The position numbers were made by a program, and so were the translations under genes. A DNA stretch of 63,427 bases from Paraplanobispora siamensis (GTDB lineage: Bacteria > Actinomycetota > Actinomycetes > Streptosporangiales > Streptosporangiaceae). Below the pieces are notes generated by a model. It had not been told where the DNA came from. It searched no databases and saw nothing but the letters and a program-made list of their open reading frames with translations. Location of the stretch: positions 1 to 63,427 of the forward strand of contig NZ_BOOJ01000077.1 in assembly GCF_016863175.1 (NCBI RefSeq). Direction: 5' to 3'. Below, in pieces: positions 26,664 to 34,331 of the stretch (position 1 is its first letter; each line of letters begins with the position of its first letter).

Positions 26664-27392
26664 TCAGGAGAACGGCGTCTCCGGGCGGTCCTGCAGGACG
26701 CCGTCGACGTAGACGTCGGTCTTCTCGTTGTAGAAGCAGATCAGTCCGGCGACGCGCTGGCTCTCCTCCAGCGGGGTCCGGTAGGACCAGGCCAGGTCCG
26801 CGTGCCCGTTGACGCTCCAGTACTCCGCCTGCCCCTTGTAGGGGCAGCGGGTCACGGTGGCGGTGGGGGTGAGCAGGTCGAGGCGGACGTCGGTCTTGGG
26901 CAGGTAGTAGCGCGGCGGCAGGCCGGTCTCGAACAGGATCCTGGGGCTGCGCGAGTCGGCGACGGTCACCCCGTCGACCTCGACCCTGACGTGCCGGGAG
27001 GAGGGCAGGATGTCCACCCGCGAGTACGGGTCACGGGGATGGACGTAGACCTCCTCGTCCTCCTCGAACCAGGCGTCCATCGCCTCCCACTCCAGGCGCA
27101 CGTATCCGCGCAGCTCCTCGATCGGGGAGTCGGGGTAGGCCAGCGCGGCGTCGGCCACGCCTGCGACGTCGTAGAGGACCCCGTCACCGCGGCTGGGCGA
27201 CCGCCTGGTCCCGCCGTTGGGCTTGAGCTCGGCGACGACGTCCTCACGTGGGATGTAGTAGGCCGGGTAGTAGGGGATCTCCCAGACGAGCAGCGGCCGG
27301 ACGGTGTCGGCGACGGCCCGGCCACCGAGGAAGGCCCGCACCCTCTTGGCCGATGGTTCGATCCGGACGCGCCCACGCGTGATCGGTTCCAT
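26664..27392 (-). CDS. DUF427 protein with two tandem domains
   Basis: A 242-residue protein in which the DUF427 fold appears twice. Repeat 1: RPLLVWEIPYYPAYYIPRED, then DVAGVADAALAYPDSPIEEL. Repeat 2: SPRILFETGLPPRYYLPKTD, then VNGHADLAWSYRTPLEESQRV and ICFYNEKTDVYVDG. DUF427 proteins are beta-tent folds seen across actinobacteria with no settled biochemical role. ATG 27392 is preferred; an upstream extension to 27464 looks untranslated. It is convergent with the PanE-like gene (15-bp gap). Confidence 0.85.
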   Translation of the reverse strand: MEPITRGRVRIEPSAKRVRAFLGGRAVADTVRPLLVWEIPYYPAYYIPREDVVAELKPNGGTRRSPSRGDGVLYDVAGVADAALAYPDSPIEELRGYVRLEWEAMDAWFEEDEEVYVHPRDPYSRVDILPSSRHVRVEVDGVTVADSRSPRILFETGLPPRYYLPKTDVRLDLLTPTATVTRCPYKGQAEYWSVNGHADLAWSYRTPLEESQRVAGLICFYNEKTDVYVDGVLQDRPETPFS

Positions 27393-27451
27393 TTCCCCGC
27401 CAACCCCGCCCCGGCCCTCCCTATTCCCGTCCGGATCGGGCATCCGGACGG

Positions 27452-28153
27452 TCACCGGCGCCAAACCGCGCCCGGGACGAACGCCGAACCCCGTACCAGC
27501 TCGCCGTAGTCATGACGGTCGAACGCCCGGGCGTCGAGCCATTTGATCGACCCGGTGAAACAGACCCGGCCCGCGACAGGTCCGCGGTCCGCACCCACGA
27601 GATCGATCTCGGGGTTGTTCTGCCGGTTCCACCGTCCGCCCACGGCCTCGACATCCGGCCACTCGTCATCCGGAAGCAGTCCGGCGAGACAGTCCCGCAC
27701 GACCGGTTCCACCGCGCGGCCCCGCCACGAGGTCCATGAACGCTCGATCCGCCGCAACGCCAGATCGGGGCGGCCTCGCTCGCTGTCGGCGACGGCGCGC
27801 TTGAGGAAGGCAGGCCAGAACCGGAGACAGTGGCCGGCCACCCGGTACCGCTTGTTCTTGGTGTCGGATCGGGCGGAGAGCGGAGAGTCCACCGCCACCG
27901 CCCGTTTGGCGACGGGATTCGCGAGGACCGGCGCCAGCGTGCCGGACGGCAACGGCGCCGCGCCTCCCACCCCGGCCGCGATCGCACCGAAGGTGCGCTC
28001 TCCGGCCCCGATGATCTCCAGCGCACTTCTGGCGTAGGTCGCCGACGGGAACTCACCGAGCAGTGACAGTTCCCCGGAAGCGAGCAGAGAGGACAAGGGG
28101 GCGGCCCGGCCGGAGAACGGGCGGCCGTGCTCCAGCGCCGGGTCCGGAGTCAT
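27452..28153 (-). pseudogene. C-terminal remnant of a DUF234-type AAA ATPase
   Basis: The 233-residue frame matches the C-terminal half of prokaryotic ATPases with a DUF234 nuclease-like domain: a winged helix (AIAAGVGGAAPLPSGTLAPV), KNKRYRVAGHCLRFWPAFL, then GRAVEPVVRDCLAGLLPDD and GGRWNRQNNPEIDLVGAD, whose E-x-D-L recalls a PD-(D/E)XK core. The N-terminal AAA domain with Walker A and B (about 250 residues) is absent, and no ribosome site precedes 28153. The frame is therefore a 5'-truncated relic. If expressed alone it would be a nuclease-like domain without ATPase. Confidence 0.6.
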
Positions 28154-28351
28154 CGGGTGTCGTACGGCGCGTCCGGATAACCCCTTGCAAAAGCAGGTGA
28201 ACCGGCGGAGGCTTGGCAGGCCCGTCCGCCGGTGCGTCCGCGTCCGTCTCCGGACCGTGCCGCGCCCGCCTCCGGGCTCATACCGCGGCCCGTCTCAGGG
28301 CCCGTTCCGCGGCCCGCCTCCGGGCCCGCGCCGCCCGCCGAAAGGATCTCG

Positions 28352-29299
28352 ATGCCCTCCTCGACGGCACACGTCGAAACCCCTCGCCCCGAGCGATACA
28401 TCAAGCAGCTGATCTCGCACATGTCCCACCGGGCCACCGCGGAGCTGGCCGACGACGGCCGGGGGACGATCACGTTCGCCCAGGGGACGTGCGTGCTCAT
28501 CCCCTCCCCCGGCAGGCTCAGCATGACCGCCACCGCCGGGGATCTCGCCTCCCTCACCGGCGTCCAGGACGTCGTCACCCGTCATCTGCTGGGCTTCGCC
28601 TCCCAGGAGGAGCTCAGCGTCGAATGGGCCGTCTCCTCCACCCAGGGCGACGTCCGCCTGGTCGATCCCGTCGTCGGCGACTATCTGCTCGCCCACTGCA
28701 CGCCGGCCGACGAGCTGCTGCGCGAGCTCGCCGCCGAGACCCGCGCGGCCACCGGCGGCTCGGCCGGGATGCAGGTCTCCCACGACGAGGGCGTCCTGCT
28801 GACCATGCTGGCCCGGATGACCGGCGCCCGCCGGGCCGTCGAGATCGGCGTGTTCACCGGTTACTCGTCCATCTGCATCGCCCGCGCCCTGCCCGCGGAC
28901 GGCCGGCTCATCGCCTGCGACATCAGCACCGAGTGGACCTCCATCGCCCGGCGCTACTGGGAGCGCGCGGGCGTGGCCGACCGCATCGACCTGCGGATCG
29001 CCCCGGCGATCGAGACGCTGCGGGCGCTGCCCGCCGAAGCGGACATCGACTTCGCCTTCATCGACGCCGACAAGACGAGCTATCCGGCCTACTACGAGGA
29101 GCTGGTCCCGCGGATGCGGCCCGGCGGCCTGATCGTGCTGGACAACGTGTTCCTCGGCGGCCGCGTGTTCGATCCCGCCTTCCAGGACGAGAGTTCGGCG
29201 GCCATGCGCCGCGTGAACGAGATCATCGTCAACGACGAGCGGGTCGACTCCGTCATGCTGCCCGTGCGCGACGGCGTCACGCTCGCCCGCAGACGCTGA
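28352..29299 (+). CDS. DUF2218 / O-methyltransferase fusion
   Basis: A 315-residue two-domain protein. Residues ~8-92 are a DUF2218 domain (RYIKQLISHMSHRATAEL, SMTATAGDLASLTGVQDVV, HLLGFASQEELSVEW). Residues ~105-315 are a caffeoyl-CoA-type class I O-methyltransferase (AVEIGVFTGYSSICIARAL for SAM, then IDFAFIDADKTSYPAYYEEL and LIVLDNVFLGG), a metal-dependent family that methylates catechol-like hydroxyls. DUF2218 domains usually stand alone, so the fusion is unusual. AAAGGA lies 5 nt before ATG 28352. The preceding 120 bp encode only repetitive Pro/Arg sequence and were excluded. The substrate is unknown. Confidence 0.88.
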   Translation: MPSSTAHVETPRPERYIKQLISHMSHRATAELADDGRGTITFAQGTCVLIPSPGRLSMTATAGDLASLTGVQDVVTRHLLGFASQEELSVEWAVSSTQGDVRLVDPVVGDYLLAHCTPADELLRELAAETRAATGGSAGMQVSHDEGVLLTMLARMTGARRAVEIGVFTGYSSICIARALPADGRLIACDISTEWTSIARRYWERAGVADRIDLRIAPAIETLRALPAEADIDFAFIDADKTSYPAYYEELVPRMRPGGLIVLDNVFLGGRVFDPAFQDESSAAMRRVNEIIVNDERVDSVMLPVRDGVTLARRR

Positions 29300-29307
29300 C
29301 CTCCGGG

Positions 29308-29335
29308 GGTGGGGAGGTCCGGGCCCGGAATCCTC
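29308..29335. terminator. Hairpin after the methyltransferase gene
   Basis: GGGGAGG (29308-29314) pairs with CCTCCCC (29329-29335), with an inner CCGG/CCGG pair. It starts 9 nt after the stop, so termination is likely. Confidence 0.65.
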
Positions 29336-29372
29336 CCCATCCGGGCAGCGGAGGCTTTTCTATTCTGGTCAC

Positions 29373-29738
29373 ATGGCAGATGAACAGGCCACCGGACACG
29401 AGACGTACGAAGGTGTTCTCGCCGGCCTGATGCGGCGGGAACTCGATCTGCTGCCCCTCCCGGGAGTGATGCTCGACTCCGTGCACGTGGAGGGGACGGG
29501 ACCGCTGGCGGAGGTGATCTTCCTCTTCCGCCACGACCGTCTTCCCGTGAAGTCCGCGGGCTACCGCTTCCCGGCCCGGGACGACTCGGTGTCCTCGCAG
29601 GACGCCGAGTCGTGGGCGCCCGTCGTGCGAGCGAACCTCGACGAGGCGGTGACCGAGGCGATCATCGCTTTCGAGCGCGGGCATGCTTTCGATCCGTCAC
29701 CCGACGGCGTGTTCTGGCTGCACACGTTTCAGGAGTGA
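29373..29738 (+). CDS. Small soluble protein of unknown function
   Basis: A 121-residue acidic protein (ETYEGVLAGLMRRELDLLPL, AEVIFLFRHDRLPVKSAGYR, NLDEAVTEAIIAFERG, GVFWLHTFQE). It has mixed alpha/beta character, no signal peptide and no known motif. The start ATG follows a short A+T-rich stretch (ttttctattc) without a ribosome site, so a leaderless transcript is plausible. It is followed after 42 bp by a lipoprotein gene on the same strand. Confidence 0.65.
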   Translation: MADEQATGHETYEGVLAGLMRRELDLLPLPGVMLDSVHVEGTGPLAEVIFLFRHDRLPVKSAGYRFPARDDSVSSQDAESWAPVVRANLDEAVTEAIIAFERGHAFDPSPDGVFWLHTFQE

Positions 29739-29780
29739 GTCACGCCCATCCCGGGGGCTGAACGCGAGCATTCTGGGAAC

Positions 29781-31019
29781 ATGCGGCGGATGGCGAAGAC
29801 ACCGATGGCGGTCGCGGCCGCCGGAATCTGTCTGGTGGCGGCGTGCGGTGCGGACCCGGTCCCGTCCGACCCGCCGGGCCGTACCCCGCCGTCGAGCGTC
29901 GCCCCCGGTGTGACGGCGCCGCCGAGCGCGACCCCGAGCCCGGGGGGTGTCTCCTCCGGCGTGACGCCGGCCCGGCGCCCCGCGGAGGAGATCGCGGCGG
30001 CGCCGGAGTGGAGGACCGTGCCCGGCCCTCCGCTGAGGCCGAGCCACGCGCTGGTGGACGTGGCGGCGTCCGGCCCCTCGGACGTGTGGGCGGTCGGTTA
30101 CCAGTACGGCGCGGAGGACCGGGAGGGGACGCCCGCCGTCGTGCGGTGGGACGGGTCCCGGTGGCGGGAGATCAAGGTGGGCGCGGACGAGGTCTACCGC
30201 ATGGAGGGCGTCAGCGTGCGCGGGCCGGACGACGTGTGGGTCGTCGGCAACGGGGAGAGCGTGTTCGCCGCCCACTGGGACGGGCGGCGCTGGACCCCGC
30301 ACCGGCCCTTCGGCGTGGCGCAGGACCACAGGCTCACCGACGTGGCGGCCTCCGACGGGCGGGCCTGGTTCGGCGCGAACAGCCCGGGCGGAGCCTGGAT
30401 CGTGGAGTGGACCGGCGACCGCTTCCGCAACGTGACCCGGAGCCCCGCGACCATCGAGGCGATCACCGCCGGGGGCGGGCACGTCTGGGCGGTCGGCCAC
30501 GCCGGGGCGGAGGGACCGATGGTCTGGCACGGCACCGGGCGGAGCTGGGAGTCGCAGAGACTCCAGGAGATCCCCGGCGGAAGGCTGTACCAGGTCTGGC
30601 AGGTCTCCCCGTCCGAGGTCTGGGCGGTGGGCGAGGTCGTCACCGGCTCCGACGACATCTACGGCCGCCATCCGGCCGAGCCGCTGGTGGTGCGCTGGGA
30701 CGGCTCGAAGTGGACACGCGTGCAGATCCCCGTCCCCCGCGGCTCCCTGTACGGCGTGACGGCCTCGGGCGGTGAGGTCTGGATCGGCGGCGTGGACGCC
30801 GACCACCCGGGCCGGCCGCTCATGCTCCGCGTCGACGGCGCGCAGCCGACCGCCCGGTACGGCCCGCTGCTGCGGACCCCCGAGCCGGAGCAGCAGTACG
30901 AGGTCTCCGACGACGTCAGCCGCACCGTCATCACCGCGGTCCCGGACTCCCGGACGGTGTGGGCGGTGGGCGCGGTGGGCTGGGGTGACACCGAGACGAG
31001 CTTCGCGCTGCGTCGCTGA
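29781..31019 (+). CDS. Beta-propeller lipoprotein with DVWAVG repeats
   Basis: A 412-residue surface lipoprotein: signal peptide with lipobox LVAAC (Cys at ~22), a Pro/Thr/Ser-rich stalk to ~residue 70, then about six to seven repeats whose strands read SDVWAVGYQYG, DDVWVVGNGE, GRAWFGANS, GHVWAVGHAG, SEVWAVGEVV, GEVWIGGVDA and RTVWAVGAVG, each followed by a VRWDGSRWRE-like strand. This is a beta-propeller of the type found in many actinobacterial secreted proteins; its binding partner is unknown. ATG 29790 is an alternative start. The second 31-codon peptide gene lies 94 bp downstream. Confidence 0.78.
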   Translation: MRRMAKTPMAVAAAGICLVAACGADPVPSDPPGRTPPSSVAPGVTAPPSATPSPGGVSSGVTPARRPAEEIAAAPEWRTVPGPPLRPSHALVDVAASGPSDVWAVGYQYGAEDREGTPAVVRWDGSRWREIKVGADEVYRMEGVSVRGPDDVWVVGNGESVFAAHWDGRRWTPHRPFGVAQDHRLTDVAASDGRAWFGANSPGGAWIVEWTGDRFRNVTRSPATIEAITAGGGHVWAVGHAGAEGPMVWHGTGRSWESQRLQEIPGGRLYQVWQVSPSEVWAVGEVVTGSDDIYGRHPAEPLVVRWDGSKWTRVQIPVPRGSLYGVTASGGEVWIGGVDADHPGRPLMLRVDGAQPTARYGPLLRTPEPEQQYEVSDDVSRTVITAVPDSRTVWAVGAVGWGDTETSFALRR

Positions 31020-31022
31020 GCC

Positions 31023-31038
31023 CCCGTTTCGAGACGGG
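31023..31038. terminator. Short palindrome after the propeller gene
   Basis: CCCGTTTCGAGACGGG is a near-perfect 16-bp dyad 3 nt after the stop, followed by an A-rich stretch. It probably ends the propeller transcript and separates it from the peptide gene, which would then need its own promoter. Confidence 0.5.
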
Positions 31039-31113
31039 AGGTCTCAAAAAGCGGACGAAACTGTCGGCCGGATGGCGTAGTCTCTCCCAAACTCCAACAA
31101 AAGGGAGTAGGAC

Positions 31114-31209
31114 ATGAAAAGGGTTCAAATTCTCCAGAAGCCCCGGCCGCCGCGACAGCCCGCCCCGCTTGACCTGCGCACACCGTCGGGACGTCCGCTG
31201 CCTTTCTAG
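31114..31209 (+). CDS. 31-residue Arg/Pro-rich peptide, copy B
   Basis: ATG 31114 to TAG 31207-31209, with ribosome site AAGGGAG a few bases upstream. It begins MKRVQI, has PRPPR at the centre, and ends LDLRTPSGR, P, LPF. It is 25/31 identical to copy A at 25518; the six changes (V/L, R/K, K/Q, V/A, S/P, V/P) are mostly conservative, while almost every synonymous site has diverged. A hairpin follows 16 nt after the stop. The genes around the two copies are unrelated apart from the peptide, so the peptide gene is a unit in its own right. No secretion signal is present. The function is unknown; a cytoplasmic regulatory or ribosome-binding role is speculative. Confidence 0.87.
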   Translation: MKRVQILQKPRPPRQPAPLDLRTPSGRPLPF

Positions 31210-31225
31210 CCGTGTCACCGCCCGT

Positions 31226-31250
31226 GGTGCGTCCGCCGCCGTGACGCACC
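31226..31250. terminator. Hairpin after peptide gene B
   Basis: GGTGCGTC (31226-31233) pairs perfectly with GACGCACC (31243-31250) across a 9-nt loop, 16 nt downstream of the peptide stop. Confidence 0.7.
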
Positions 31251-31476
31251 CGCCGGTCATGATGCCACCGATACCTTCATTGCAGTGACAGACAGTAACG
31301 AAACAGGAATTTCGCCCACCGTGCACCAGTGAGGACGATCTCTCCCAACAGGCGGGCTTTCGCCCTCGTGGCCTGCGGCAGAGCGAACGATGCCCATCTG
31401 TAAGCGCCGTGAAAGCGAACCGCAAGGCGGCAGCCCTAACGTACTGATCGTCACAGTTTGCAATGAAAGGCAGACA

Positions 31477-31863
31477 ATGTTTTCCGTCCTCTCCCCCCGT
31501 CGTATCGCCGCAGTCGCCGCGGGGGCCGCACTCCTCTCTCTGACCGCCGCGTGTGGCGCCGGCAGCAACACCGCCCTCTGCAACGAGGCGCAGAAGCTCT
31601 TCACGGACTACTCCAGCAACGCCGCGACCATCTCGGGCGACCTCAACAAGTTCAACGAGGCGAACCAGAAGTTCTCCGCCGACCTGAAGGCTCTGGCCGC
31701 CAAGGCCGACGGCGAGCTCGCCTCGGCGCTCAACGACTTCTCCGCCACCTGGGGCTCCCTGAAGATCGACCCCAGCAACCCGGCCGGGGCCGCCACCGCC
31801 GTCCAGGACCTGGGCACGAAGGCTCAGCAGGCCACCACCAAGCTCGCCAGCGCCTGCTCCTGA
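31477..31863 (+). CDS. Small secreted lipoprotein, helical
   Basis: A 128-residue lipoprotein with signal peptide (RRIAAVAAGAALLSLTAAC; lipobox LTAAC). The mature part is helical, with two Cys (LCNEAQKLF and the final LASACS) that could pair, and heptad-like helices (LNKFNEANQKFSADLKALAA). It resembles small uncharacterised actinobacterial lipoproteins that form helical hairpins. AAAGG lies 6 nt before ATG 31477. A 267-bp leader region precedes it (31210-31476) with several small inverted repeats but no riboswitch I can recognise. It ends before two tandem hairpins. Confidence 0.75.
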   Translation: MFSVLSPRRIAAVAAGAALLSLTAACGAGSNTALCNEAQKLFTDYSSNAATISGDLNKFNEANQKFSADLKALAAKADGELASALNDFSATWGSLKIDPSNPAGAATAVQDLGTKAQQATTKLASACS

Positions 31864-31873
31864 CCCCGTGGAC

Positions 31874-31942
31874 GTGTGCCTTCCGGTGGGGCGGCAGGCA
31901 CACCGGCCACGGATCCGTGCCTTCCGGTGGGGCGGAGGGCAC
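31874..31942. terminator. Two tandem, nearly identical hairpins
   Basis: Hairpin 1 (31874-31903) has arms GTGTGCCT/AGGCACAC; hairpin 2 (31917-31942) has arms GTGCCTTCCG/CGGAGGGCAC. Both share the core word GTGCCTTCCGGTGGGGCGG, so the second is a diverged direct repeat of the first. They lie just after the lipoprotein stop and would terminate it. The rest of the 416-bp gap to 32280 holds only scattered GCCGTACGGC-type palindromes and no gene. Confidence 0.7.
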
Positions 31943-32279
31943 GGGCCTGACGCGGCGGTCGCACCGCCTGCCGGGGGGGCTGTGCGGCGCGACGGCCGCG
32001 TCCGGTACCCCTGCCGTACGGCATCCGCCGGCCGTACGGCGCAGCACCCTTCAGCCGGCACACCGTACGACCGGGCATCCGCCGATCCGCCCGCCGCACG
32101 GTGAGCCGGCCCTCAGCCAGCCGCCGCGCGCCCGGACCTCTTCCCACCGGGCGCACGGCCCGGCGCCGGCTCCGCCCCGGCGCCACCGGTGAAAGACCGC
32201 CGGCACGGTATGGGCCCCCGTTCTCCGTGCCGGCTTCCCCGTTCCCGACACGGGAGCAGGCCCCGCTCCCGTGCCGGCT

Positions 32280-33449
32280 TCACCTTTCCCGCCTCGCGCG
32301 GGCCTGCTCGTAGCAGCGGTCGAACCCTTCCAGGACGGCGGGCCAGGAGCTGGCCACCGGCTCGGTCGCGCGGTTGTGCGCGGCGATCGACTCGCGCAGG
32401 TCGCGGTCGCGGGCCAGCCGGGCCACCGAGGCCACCAGGTCGTCGAAGCTCCGGCCGAGCAGGCCCTCCTTGCCCTGGTGGACGAAGTCGGCCACGCCGC
32501 TCTGCGCCCTGGCCACCACGGGGACCCCCGCCGACCTGGCCTCCAGCGCCGCCAGCCCGAAGGACTCGCGGGGCGCGGGGGCGACGAACACATCCGCCGA
32601 GGCCAGCAGCGCGCGGATCTGCTCGCGGCTGTAGCGGCCGGGCAGCGAGACCCAGCCCGTCATCCCGTTGGCCCGCAGGTAACGTTCCATCTGGGCGCGG
32701 GCGGGGCCGTCCCCGACGATGGTGGCCCGCAGTGGCACATCGGACGGCACCCGGGCCCGGGCCTCCTTCAGCAGCCGGAGCAGCCTGACCGGCTGCTTGC
32801 GCGGCGCCAGCCTGCCCACGGCCACCACGTGCACCGCTGCCTGCACGGCCCCGGCCGTCCCCGATGACGGCGCGAGCCGTACCTCCTCCTGAGACCCTTG
32901 AGATCCCTGAGGCTCCGGAAGCCCCCGAGGACGCCAGCCCGACACGTCCAGGCCGTTGGAGACCACGTGCACCGGCACGCCGCGGCCGGCCACGGCGCGG
33001 ATCGGCCGGGCGGCCGCCTCGCTGACCGCGGTGCCCACCAGTCCCCAGCGGTGCCACTCGAACAGCAGCCGCAGCCCCCGGTACAGCGCCCGGGTGACCG
33101 GATCCCACATGCTGTGCACGGTCACGACCATGGGCAGGCGGGCCCGGGCCGCGGCGCGCACGCCCATCCAGGCGAACGGCGAGACCGCGCCCGTGTGCAC
33201 GTGCACCACGTCGGGCCGCCGGGCCGCCATCAACCGGAGCAGATGTCCCGTACCGGACGGGTGGACCGGCAGGTCGAAGGGGAGCTTCGCGACGATCCGG
33301 TGCACCCCGGGCAGGGGCTCGCCGGGCGTGGCGGTCGCCACCTCGACATCGTGCCCGGCCTCGCGCTGCATCCGGACCAGATCGGCGACCTGCACCTCGA
33401 TCCCGCCCAGGCGCGGCAGGTAACAGTCACTGACGTGGAGGATCCTCAC
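32280..33449 (-). CDS. Family 4 glycosyltransferase
   Basis: A ~389-residue retaining GT-B enzyme. The N-terminal acceptor domain begins RILHVSDCYLPRLGGIEVQV (the GGxE loop), and PDVVHVHTGAVSPFAWMG follows. The nucleotide-sugar domain includes VVAVGRLAPRKQPVRLLRLL and the GT4 EX7E motif region ADVFVAPAPRESFGLAALEA, with the GVPVVA strand next. It resembles PimB/MshA-like transferases; the donor is probably GDP- or UDP-sugar. GTG 33449 places the first strand at the N-terminus; ATG 33470 is an alternative. It is divergent from the PIG-L deacetylase gene with a very short gap, and the pairing suggests a glycolipid or glycoside pathway. Confidence 0.88.
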   Translation of the reverse strand: MRILHVSDCYLPRLGGIEVQVADLVRMQREAGHDVEVATATPGEPLPGVHRIVAKLPFDLPVHPSGTGHLLRLMAARRPDVVHVHTGAVSPFAWMGVRAAARARLPMVVTVHSMWDPVTRALYRGLRLLFEWHRWGLVGTAVSEAAARPIRAVAGRGVPVHVVSNGLDVSGWRPRGLPEPQGSQGSQEEVRLAPSSGTAGAVQAAVHVVAVGRLAPRKQPVRLLRLLKEARARVPSDVPLRATIVGDGPARAQMERYLRANGMTGWVSLPGRYSREQIRALLASADVFVAPAPRESFGLAALEARSAGVPVVARAQSGVADFVHQGKEGLLGRSFDDLVASVARLARDRDLRESIAAHNRATEPVASSWPAVLEGFDRCYEQARARRER

Positions 33450-33496
33450 GCTGCCAGGGTAGTGCCGCATGAGATCATGCTTGCGTGGCCGCTTCG

Positions 33497-34297
33497 ATGA
33501 CAGCAGTGTTCTTCCACGCCCATCCCGACGACGAGGCCCTGCTGACCGCGGGCACCATGGCCATGCTCGCCGCGCAGGGCCACCGCGTGGTCCTGGTGGT
33601 GGCGACCTCGGGCGAGCGCGGGCAGGCCGACCTCGCCCCCGGTGAGGCGCTCGGCGAGGCCCGGATCGCCGAGCTGTACAAGTCGGCGGCGGCGCTGGGC
33701 TGCGCCCGCGTGGTCAACCTCGGCTACGGCGACTCGGGGCTGGCCCCCGGCGGGGGGATCGCCGAGGACCGGCCGCCGAACGCCTTCATCGACGCCGACT
33801 GCGAGGAGGCGGCGCGGCGGCTGGCGGGGATCCTCACCGAGGAGAAGGCCGACCTGCTGACGATCTACGACCCCGCAGGGGGGTACGGCCACCCCGACCA
33901 CGTCCAGGTGAACCGCGTGGGCGGCCGGGCGGCGGAGATCGCGGGCACCCCGGTCGTGCTGGAGGCCACGGTCAACCGCGATCCCCTGCTGCGGGGCCTG
34001 AAGCTGGTGCGCAGGTTCTATCCGCAGCTGGACATCCGGGCCTTCGAGAGGGCCTACTCCCCCGGCGAGGAGATCACCCACCGGGTGAACGTGCGCCGCT
34101 TCGCCCGGCAGAAGCGGGCGAGCATGGCGGCCCACGCCACCCAGGCCACCGGCGCCGACACCCGCACCCTGGGCGTGATGCTCAAGGTCCCGGGGCCGCT
34201 CTACCGCCTGATCTTCGGCACCGAGTGGTACGTCCGGCGCGGCCTGGCACCCGGCACCCGGCTGAGGCACCCCTTCGAAGTTCCTCCGAAAGGATGA
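33497..34297 (+). CDS. PIG-L family deacetylase
   Basis: A ~266-residue zinc-dependent N-acetylglucosaminyl-type deacetylase (LmbE/PIG-L). The metal-binding motif HAHPDDEAL is at the N-terminus and the third ligand is in YGHPDHVQVNR. VVATSGERGQADLAPGEAL and LGYGDSGLA are also family-typical. It would remove an acetyl group from an amino-sugar conjugate such as those used in mycothiol or glycolipid synthesis. The combination with a GT4 gene is like mshA/mshB but the sequences do not prove that. GTG 33485 is a longer alternative. No ribosome site is visible, so leaderless translation is likely. Confidence 0.9.
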   Translation: MTAVFFHAHPDDEALLTAGTMAMLAAQGHRVVLVVATSGERGQADLAPGEALGEARIAELYKSAAALGCARVVNLGYGDSGLAPGGGIAEDRPPNAFIDADCEEAARRLAGILTEEKADLLTIYDPAGGYGHPDHVQVNRVGGRAAEIAGTPVVLEATVNRDPLLRGLKLVRRFYPQLDIRAFERAYSPGEEITHRVNVRRFARQKRASMAAHATQATGADTRTLGVMLKVPGPLYRLIFGTEWYVRRGLAPGTRLRHPFEVPPKG

Positions 34298-34331
34298 CCC
34301 GGGGACCGGCACACTTGGTGCAGGGGGTTGC

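Noticed and set aside
31210-31476. Possible riboswitch before the small lipoprotein gene
   Set aside because: Several short stems occur (for example GGGC-TTTC-GCCC) but I could not match any known riboswitch consensus, so no call was made.
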